64,000 nt of DNA from the NCBI GenBank assembly GCA_963851405.1, contig CAWKPB010000005.1, positions 124,001 to 188,000 of the forward strand, in the 5' to 3' direction. The notes below the pieces were generated by a model. That model saw only the letters and a program-made list of their open reading frames with translations, searched no databases and had not been told where the DNA came from. Positions 59,194-64,000 of the stretch are shown here, piece after piece. How positions within the stretch are numbered: the stretch's first letter is position 1; each line of letters starts with the position of its first letter. The position numbers were made by a program, and so were the translations under genes. This DNA is from JANPBY01 sp963851405 (GTDB lineage: Bacteria > Actinomycetota > Actinomycetes > DATJPE01).

Positions 59194-59526
59194 TCAGCGC
59201 GTGACGTAGACCTTCCGAAGCGTCTCGTGAACCGTCCACGTCGTCTTCGCACCCTGGGTCAGGAACGAGACCACGCCTGGGTAGAGCTCGAGCGTCGGTC
59301 CGCCCTCGACCAACACGGTGGCCCGACCGCTCAGCACGACGAACACCTCGTCGGCCTCAGTGTCGGTCGAGGTCCCGATGGAGTGTTCCCAGAGGCCGAC
59401 CTCGAGCGAGGCGATCTCCCCGAGAACGGCCGATCCGACCACGGGATTCCCGGATCGGACCTGTTCAGCGTCGAGAGGTCCCTCGTCGAGGGGTACGGCC
59501 GAAGCATCCACGGCACGACAGGTCAT
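59194..59526 (-). CDS. Cupin domain protein
   Basis: 110 residues of a single cupin barrel: WEHSIGTSTDTEADEVFVVLSGRATVLVEGGPTLELYPGVVSFL. The metal motif is weak (one His, few acids in the first motif), like the cupin_3/EutQ-type proteins in which metal binding is lost. It lies upstream of the ABM-like gene with a 36-base gap. Function unknown. Confidence 0.8.
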   Translation of the reverse strand: MTCRAVDASAVPLDEGPLDAEQVRSGNPVVGSAVLGEIASLEVGLWEHSIGTSTDTEADEVFVVLSGRATVLVEGGPTLELYPGVVSFLTQGAKTTWTVHETLRKVYVTR

Positions 59527-59686
59527 CGCCTGAGACTAGTCAGAGCTCGGGAGGAGCCGGCGTACCGGGACGGAAGGACACGACTCGCCCGAGGGCGAAT
59601 GACATCGGTGTGGTTCTCGGCCTACGATGCTTGTGCGGCCCGGGAGGGGAAGCCCGGGCCGCACACACGCTGCGAGAGGATCGACC

Positions 59687-59986
59687 ATGGACGCCGCCTA
59701 CGTGCCGACGAGTTCTGCGCCTGCGCACGACGTACGGCTGTTGACCGAGCGCGAGGAGCAGATGCTTGCGTTTGAGCGTCAGTGGTGGAAGTACGCGGGC
59801 GCCAAGGAGCAGGCAATCCGCGAGCTGTTCGACATGTCCGCGACCCGCTACTACCAACTCCTGAACGCGCTGATGGACGATGCAGCGGCGCTCGCCCACG
59901 ACCCCATGCTCGTCAAGCGGCTCCGCAGGCTGCGGGCGGCCCGTCAGCGGGCTCGCTCGGCCCGCCGACTCGGCATCGAGGCGTGA
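59687..59986 (+). CDS. DUF3263 family protein
   Basis: 99 residues. REEQMLAFERQWWKYAGAKEQAIRELFDMSATRYYQLLNALMDD, here partly quoted, is the DUF3263 helix-turn-helix-like core; a basic tail (LVKRLRRLRAARQRARSARRL) follows. ATG 59687 has GAGAGGA six bases upstream. Its stop overlaps the LytR_C gene (GTGA), the usual actinobacterial pair. Probable DNA-binding protein of unknown targets. Confidence 0.88.
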   Translation: MDAAYVPTSSAPAHDVRLLTEREEQMLAFERQWWKYAGAKEQAIRELFDMSATRYYQLLNALMDDAAALAHDPMLVKRLRRLRAARQRARSARRLGIEA

Positions 59987-60675
59987 GCCAAGACCCTCTC
60001 GATTCTGCGACGCCCGACGGCGGCGCGGCTGGACAACCGGCGCCTCAGGCGAGGAGCCACCGGGCCTCTCGTTCGGCAACCTCGAGTGTCATCCCGGTCC
60101 TCGTGGTGGCGGTCGCTGTGCTGGCGATCGGTGTCGGCATCTACGGATGGATGACCGCACAACCGGTGTCGGAGACAGCGATCGTTGCGCAGCCAGCGGC
60201 AGGGACGCCGACGTCACAACCCAGCGTGGCTCCGCCGGCGTCGTCCCTGCCTGCATCGCCGTCACCGACCCCAGTCCCGAGCGAGTCGGCATCGACGGAA
60301 CCGACGAAGTCCCCTTCGGCAAGCAAGTCGCCGAAACCATCGCCCACAAAGACGGACAAGCCCAAGCCAAAGCCGTCCAAGACGCAGGCGCCACCGCCGA
60401 TCGTTCGGACGGAGCCCGTCGTTGTTCTCAACCAGTCCTCGGTGACGGGTCTAGCCGCAGCTACGGCTGCTCGACTCGAGCGGCTCGGCTGGAACGTCAC
60501 CGGTGTGGGCAACTGGCGGGGGAACGTCCCTACGACCACGGTCTATTACCCACCGGGTGATCTGGCGCAAGCACAACAGTTGGCGCGTGATCTGGGAGTC
60601 AGCCGGGTCCTGCCACGGGTGGCTCCGATGCGGGCCGACCGGCTCACCGTGATCCTCACTCAGGCACCTGGCTGA
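59983..60675 (+). CDS. LytR C-terminal domain membrane protein
   Basis: 230 residues. One membrane segment (about 36-53), a long Pro/Ser/Thr/Lys linker (about 62-145, PSPTPVPSESASTEPTKSPS), and a LytR_C domain (VLNQSSVTGLAAATAARLERLGWNV, TTVYYPPGDLAQAQQLARDL). GTG 59983 overlaps the DUF3263 stop. The exported domain resembles the C-terminal part of LCP cell wall ligases, so it may bind wall polymers. Its stop codon lies in the 14-base tandem repeat that precedes otsB. Confidence 0.85.
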   Translation: MSQDPLDSATPDGGAAGQPAPQARSHRASRSATSSVIPVLVVAVAVLAIGVGIYGWMTAQPVSETAIVAQPAAGTPTSQPSVAPPASSLPASPSPTPVPSESASTEPTKSPSASKSPKPSPTKTDKPKPKPSKTQAPPPIVRTEPVVVLNQSSVTGLAAATAARLERLGWNVTGVGNWRGNVPTTTVYYPPGDLAQAQQLARDLGVSRVLPRVAPMRADRLTVILTQAPG

Positions 60676-60714
60676 TCGTCGCGCCATGATCGTCGTGCCA
60701 TGATCGTCGTGCCA
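60673..60714 (+). repeat. Three tandem 14-base repeats before otsB
   Basis: TGATCGTCGCGCCA, TGATCGTCGTGCCA and TGATCGTCGTGCCA run head to tail from the LytR_C stop to the A of the otsB ATG. Each unit boundary creates an ATG (60686, 60700, 60714); the first two are out of frame with otsB and are followed by ORFs that run into otsB in other frames. Confidence 0.85.
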
Positions 60715-61541
60715 TGAACGGCGGCCCCCAGCACGCTCGGCCCGTCACGCCCCAAGGGCTAGCGGGCCTCACGGCCTTCCTCGCGGACCCGGCGCGCGCC
60801 CTGTTGGTCTGTGACTACGACGGCACCCTGGCGCCCATCGTCGCCGATCCCACCTGCGCCTTCCCGGAGCACGGCGCCGTGGACGCGCTCACGGCCCTGG
60901 CGGACCTCGTCGGAACCATCGCAGTGCTCACCGGTCGCCCCGCGCTGACGGCCGTCGAGCTGGGTGGGCTCGCCGCTGTACCGAGACTCACGATTCTCGG
61001 GGCGTACGGCGCCCAGCGCTGGTTCGACGGCCACGTCACTGAACCGGGTGACCCCGATCTCGCGGAGTCGGTGCGGCTGGACGTGGAGTCGGTCGTAGCC
61101 AGGGCCGCTGCGGGGGTCCGAGTTGAGCTCAAGGGAAGCGCCGTTGCCGTGCACTTTCGCGACTGTGCCGAGCCTTCCGCTGCCATGCAGGAGATCCGGT
61201 CGGAGTTGGCTCTGATCGCCACCGAGTCTGGGCTGACGATGGAGCCCGGCCGCTTGGTCCTTGAGTTGCGGCCAAGGGGCATGGATAAGGGATCGGCGCT
61301 CACCAGGCTGGCTACGGAGTCCTGCGCGGCTGCCGTGGTGTTCATCGGTGACGACCTGGGTGATCTGGCGGCCTTCGGCGCGGTGGAGGACTTGCGCTCC
61401 GAGCACACCATCCCCGGTCTGACCGTCGCGAGCGCGTCGCAGGAGAGCCCGTCGGTGGCGCAAGCAGCCGACCTCGTCGTCGATGGCCCCGCGGGAGTCG
61501 TGGCGTTCCTCCGTGCTCTGTACGAAGACCTCCGTCGCTGA
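60714..61541 (+). CDS. otsB: Trehalose-6-phosphate phosphatase
   Basis: 275 residues of the HAD superfamily: catalytic VCDYDGTLAPIV near 33-44, VLTGRP, KGSALTRLA and FIGDDLGDLAAF. It releases phosphate from trehalose 6-phosphate. No otsA (synthase) gene is in the window. ATG 60714 is at the end of a 14-base tandem repeat. The neighbouring gpgS makes glucosyl-3-phosphoglycerate, so a role in that solute pathway cannot be excluded. Confidence 0.88.
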   Translation: MNGGPQHARPVTPQGLAGLTAFLADPARALLVCDYDGTLAPIVADPTCAFPEHGAVDALTALADLVGTIAVLTGRPALTAVELGGLAAVPRLTILGAYGAQRWFDGHVTEPGDPDLAESVRLDVESVVARAAAGVRVELKGSAVAVHFRDCAEPSAAMQEIRSELALIATESGLTMEPGRLVLELRPRGMDKGSALTRLATESCAAAVVFIGDDLGDLAAFGAVEDLRSEHTIPGLTVASASQESPSVAQAADLVVDGPAGVVAFLRALYEDLRR

Positions 61542-61547
61542 CTCAGA

Positions 61548-61973
61548 TCAGTCAACGACTCCGACGTCCGGGAGGTAGCCGCCGCCGGTGAGACCCGCGC
61601 GCCGCTCGAACACGTTGCCCAGAGCGGGTGATCCGGTTCGCCCATAGGACCATGCCGCCGCGACGCCGTACGCAGCGAGGAAGGGTAAACCGAGCCAACA
61701 AGCCCACTGGTCGCTGTGGCGCGACTCGTGTCGCAGCAACGCCTGGCGCGTGTCGAAGAAGCCCTCAGGGTGGCGCGTGATGATCACATTTCCGACGGTG
61801 AACGCAGCGGCTCGGGGGAGGGCTGGGCGCCACCCATACGCAAGGACAAGCAAGTCCGGTCCGTTCCGAAGTCGGGCCAGTCCACACCTCGCGAGGGCCA
61901 GCCCGAGCAGAGTTGACAGGTTCGCGGCGTTGGCGATCTGCCGCGCCCGAATCCGTCCCTGGCCGGTGCTCAC
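61548..61973 (-). CDS. HExxH-containing protein next to gpgS
   Basis: 141 residues from GTG 61973. It has a membrane-prone start (NLSTLLGLALARCGLARL), NVIITRHPEGFFDTRQALLRHESRHSDQW with an HExxH zinc-peptidase-like motif, then a hydrophobic WACWLGLPFLAAYGVAAAW and an ERRAGLTGGGYL tail. The HESRH motif suggests a small Zn protein related to DUF4157-type peptidases, but a third ligand is not evident. It starts four bases after gpgS. Family not named with confidence. Confidence 0.65.
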   Translation of the reverse strand: MSTGQGRIRARQIANAANLSTLLGLALARCGLARLRNGPDLLVLAYGWRPALPRAAAFTVGNVIITRHPEGFFDTRQALLRHESRHSDQWACWLGLPFLAAYGVAAAWSYGRTGSPALGNVFERRAGLTGGGYLPDVGVVD

Positions 61974-61977
61974 GCCG

Positions 61978-62952
61978 TCACGACGCGCGACGCTCACGCT
62001 CCTGGAGGAGGGCGGCCATCGGCGGGCGTTCCCGAATGGACAGTTCTGCTGTGGTTGCCCGGAAGTCACCATCGACGCGCGCGAATTGGGTAAGGGTCGC
62101 GCCTCGACGCTGGGTGTCGCCTCGCCCCTCGAGGTCGAGGCGTACCGCAGCCGCGTGCCATATCTCGGCGGCCATCCGCCCGAGTGCCTGCTCATCCTGA
62201 TGTTCGTGATGGCGCGCACCAAGGTCGACCTGGGCCAACGCGTCGAGGCCCACGAGCGCGAGCGAGTCGATCAGGATGGCCAACTCGACGCCGTATCCCG
62301 TAGGGAACGCCAGGCGCTCCAATAGCGCTCGCCGCGCGGCGTACTCACCGACCAAGGGCTGGATCAAGCCGGAGAGTTCGGGCCAATGCAGATTCAGAAG
62401 GGGCCGAGCGACCAGCTCGGTGACCCGCCCACCTCCGTTCCAGAGCACGGTGTCGCCGGCCCGGAGCGGTCGGTCATAGCAGCCCTTGACCAGCTGGATC
62501 CCGGGATCGGTGAGCAACGGACCCAACAATCCGGTGACGCTGCGCGAGCTGAAGTCGCGCAGGTCGGCATCGATGAACACGACCACATCGCCGCTGGTCG
62601 CTGCCAGCGAGCGCCACAGCACCTCCCCTTTGCCGGGCACCGGCTCGATATCGGGAAGTACGTCCTCGCGATGCAGGACCCGGGCACCAGCCGCCCTGGC
62701 TGCCGCCGCTGTCTGGTCGCTACTCCCGCTGTCGATGACGACAACCTCTTCGATGAGGGGTTCCGAAACATCACGAAGGTCTCGGACGAGACTGGCGACA
62801 ATCGCGCCGATGGTGGCCGCCTCGTTGAGGGCGGGAAGCACCACGCTCACGGTTGTCTCGGACGCGGCCTTGGCCGCGAGAAGCGTGGCCAAGGGCCACT
62901 GGGCCGCCCGCGAGGTACGGCGCTGACTCCAGCGTCTGACGTCGGGACGCAC
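61978..62952 (-). CDS. gpgS: Glucosyl-3-phosphoglycerate synthase
   Basis: 324 residues, the length of mycobacterial GpgS. GT-A fold family GT81 features are VSVVLPALNEAATIGAIV, VVVIDSGSSDQTAAAAR, GKGEVLWRSL, the DxD-type FIDADLRDF and GYGVELAILID with HEHQDEQALGRMA near the C-terminus. It transfers glucose from UDP- or GDP-glucose to 3-phosphoglycerate, the first step to glucosylglycerate or methylglucose polysaccharide. GTG 62952 has AAGGAG six bases upstream. No gpgP is adjacent. Confidence 0.92.
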   Translation of the reverse strand: MRPDVRRWSQRRTSRAAQWPLATLLAAKAASETTVSVVLPALNEAATIGAIVASLVRDLRDVSEPLIEEVVVIDSGSSDQTAAAARAAGARVLHREDVLPDIEPVPGKGEVLWRSLAATSGDVVVFIDADLRDFSSRSVTGLLGPLLTDPGIQLVKGCYDRPLRAGDTVLWNGGGRVTELVARPLLNLHWPELSGLIQPLVGEYAARRALLERLAFPTGYGVELAILIDSLALVGLDALAQVDLGARHHEHQDEQALGRMAAEIWHAAAVRLDLEGRGDTQRRGATLTQFARVDGDFRATTAELSIRERPPMAALLQERERRAS

Positions 62953-63087
62953 AAGCCGCTCCTTGGTTGCGGGCCGATGGTGTCTCGCCAGCCGGACGAC
63001 ACGTGAGCGAGGCGACCGGCCTTGGGTACAGTTTCGCGCACATCGTTGTGGCACGACACCTTCGGGCTCTCGATGACAACTTCATAC

Positions 63088-63231
63088 CGCTCATCCAGAG
63101 GGGCAGAGGGATACGGCCCGATGAAGCCCCGGCAACCATCACGCTGCTAAGCGGCCTGCTCAAGGCTCGCAAGGCCCGGCCTGACAGGTGCCACCTCCGT
63201 CCCGGTGTGCGCAGCTGGGGAAGATGAGGAG
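63088..63231 (+). promoter_or_regulatory. SAM-I (S-box) riboswitch upstream of thrC
   Basis: The S-box core is clear: CCAGAGGGGCAGAGGGA, then GGCCCGATGAAGCCCCGGCA with the invariant GGCAACC, followed later by AGGTGCCA and GAAGATGAG. P1 closes with CTCATC (63090-63095) and GATGAG (63223-63228). The 3' P1 strand overlaps the GAGGAG ribosome site, so SAM binding should hide it and block translation. A TACAGT -10 box lies at 63027-63032. Confidence 0.85.
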
Positions 63232-63242
63232 AAAGGCCTCTC

Positions 63243-64000
63243 GTGACTGCATCTCTCGATCTACCGTCCCGTGTCGAACTCCCCCCGGGGTCGCTCGGGC
63301 CAGCCGTCGGCCTCACTTGCCGCGAGTGCGGTGAGACGTACGCCCTGGGCGCGCGTTACGTCTGCTCGGAGTGCTTCGGGCCGCTCGAGGTGGCCTATGA
63401 GTTCGCCTCCGGCGCGGAAATCAAGACGTCGATCGAAGCGGGACCCGCCTCGATCTGGCGCTACCGCAACCTGTTACCCGTGCCGGCCGACGCTGGGGGT
63501 CAGCCGAACCTGGCCCCGGGTCGCACGAAGCTCGTACGCGCTGAGAACTTGGCCAAGGCGCTCGGAATGCGGGCGTTGTGGGTGAAGGACGATACGGGCA
63601 ATCCGACTCACTCCTTCAAAGATCGGGTGGTCGCGGTCGCGCTGGCCGCGGCGCGTCCACTGGGGATCCGCACGATTGCGTGCGCGTCAACCGGCAACCT
63701 GGCCAACGCAGTAGCAGCGGCCGCCGCGCGCGCCGGACTGGCCTCGGTCGTGGTTATCCCGTCAGATCTTGAGGCCGGGAAGACGATTACGACCGCGGTG
63801 TACGGGGGGACCTTGATCGCGGTCGAGGGAACCTATGACGACGTGAACCGGCTCTGTTCGGAGATCGCAGGTGAGCCTGAGGTCGCCGACTGGGGCTTCG
63901 TGAACGTCAACCTGCGCCCGTACTACGCAGAGGGTTCCAAGACGGTGGGCTACGAAATCGCGGAGGACCTTGGTTGGCGGTTGCCAGCACAGGTCGTCGC
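63243..64000 (+). CDS. thrC: Threonine synthase, 5' part
   Basis: 252 residues are visible; the gene runs off the right edge. An N-terminal zinc-ribbon-like part (LTCRECGETY, YVCSECFGPLEV) is followed by the PLP fold: WVKDDTGNPTHSFKDRVVAVALAAA with the PLP Lys, CASTGNLANAVAAAAAR and VNLRPYYAEGSKTVGYEIAEDLGW (partly quoted). It converts O-phosphohomoserine to threonine. GTG 63243 is used. The SAM riboswitch ahead ties threonine formation to methionine/SAM level, since both paths share homoserine. Confidence 0.93.
   Translation, partial: MTASLDLPSRVELPPGSLGPAVGLTCRECGETYALGARYVCSECFGPLEVAYEFASGAEIKTSIEAGPASIWRYRNLLPVPADAGGQPNLAPGRTKLVRAENLAKALGMRALWVKDDTGNPTHSFKDRVVAVALAAARPLGIRTIACASTGNLANAVAAAAARAGLASVVVIPSDLEAGKTITTAVYGGTLIAVEGTYDDVNRLCSEIAGEPEVADWGFVNVNLRPYYAEGSKTVGYEIAEDLGWRLPAQVV

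Overview
This window looks like part of the chromosome of a high-GC actinobacterium, most likely a free-living aquatic member of the class Actinomycetes. The support comes from the gene content: mycothiol genes (mshA, mshD), a GlnR-type orphan regulator, CarD, SenX3-RegX3, DUF1416, DUF2516, DUF3263, DUF4395 and glucosyl-3-phosphoglycerate synthase. Gene order in two blocks matches mycobacteria and streptomycetes: glnR-mshD with cysA2-DUF1416, FABP-like and ygfZ-like genes, and mshA-ybjN-gpmA-phoU-senX3-regX3. A heliorhodopsin gene points to an illuminated water habitat. Many genes have a TANNNT -10 box 6 to 8 bases before a start codon, so leaderless transcripts appear common. No transposase, integrase, CRISPR array or rRNA was seen. 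No gene-free stretch exceeds 300 bases.

Layout. 1-7.2 kb: a tightly overlapping catabolic operon on the minus strand (flavin reductase/HMG-lyase-like fusion, acyl-CoA dehydrogenase fold, aldehyde dehydrogenase, CoA transferase, maleate isomerase family, start of an isocitrate lyase/PEP mutase family gene), diverging from an IclR regulator. 7.3-17.7 kb: phosphate and polyphosphate block on the minus strand (pstSCAB, a Nudix/phosphatase protein, CYTH-CHAD, ppk, mshD, glnR). 17.8-24.4 kb: sulfur block (hydrolase, MoaD-like, membrane protein, thioredoxin, a Cys-rich leader peptide with attenuator, DUF4395, rhodanese, DUF1416, DsrE-like, FABP-like, Fur, frameshifted ygfZ). 24.5-27.3 kb: a large protein made of a DUF4388 domain, 19-residue tandem Trp/His repeats and an EARLA repeat tract. 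27.4-31.3 kb: BKACE, RsiG-like c-di-GMP anti-sigma factor, asparaginase, DUF2516, GNAT and macro-domain genes.

31.5-36.8 kb: mshA, ybjN, gpmA, phoU, senX3 and regX3, with PHO boxes between phoU and senX3. 36.8-45.3 kb: lipoprotein, UbiA, CarD, PIN/TRAM, IspF, TPR, CysS, RlmB, PLP decarboxylase and tRNA-Thr. 45.4-56.5 kb: heliorhodopsin, MMPL transporter, NarL-type two-component system with a DUF4097-like protein, phosphotransferase, Kef-type antiporter and a csoR-copZ-copA copper operon. 56.6-64 kb: secreted seven-blade FG-GAP protein, small enzymes, DUF3263/LytR_C pair, otsB, an HExxH protein, gpgS, then a SAM-I riboswitch ahead of threonine synthase, which runs off the window.

How the parts fit. 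RegX3 probably controls pstSCAB and phoU through PHO boxes of 11-base units seen at both loci, linking phosphate uptake to the polyphosphate genes. Sulfur supply is tuned twice by RNA or translation: a cysteine-codon attenuator before the rhodanese operon and a SAM riboswitch before thrC. Mycothiol synthesis starts in mshA and ends in mshD. otsB and gpgS suggest trehalose and glucosylglycerate as compatible solutes. Two reading-frame breaks (ygfZ-like gene, EARLA repeat tract) may be real or may be consensus errors.
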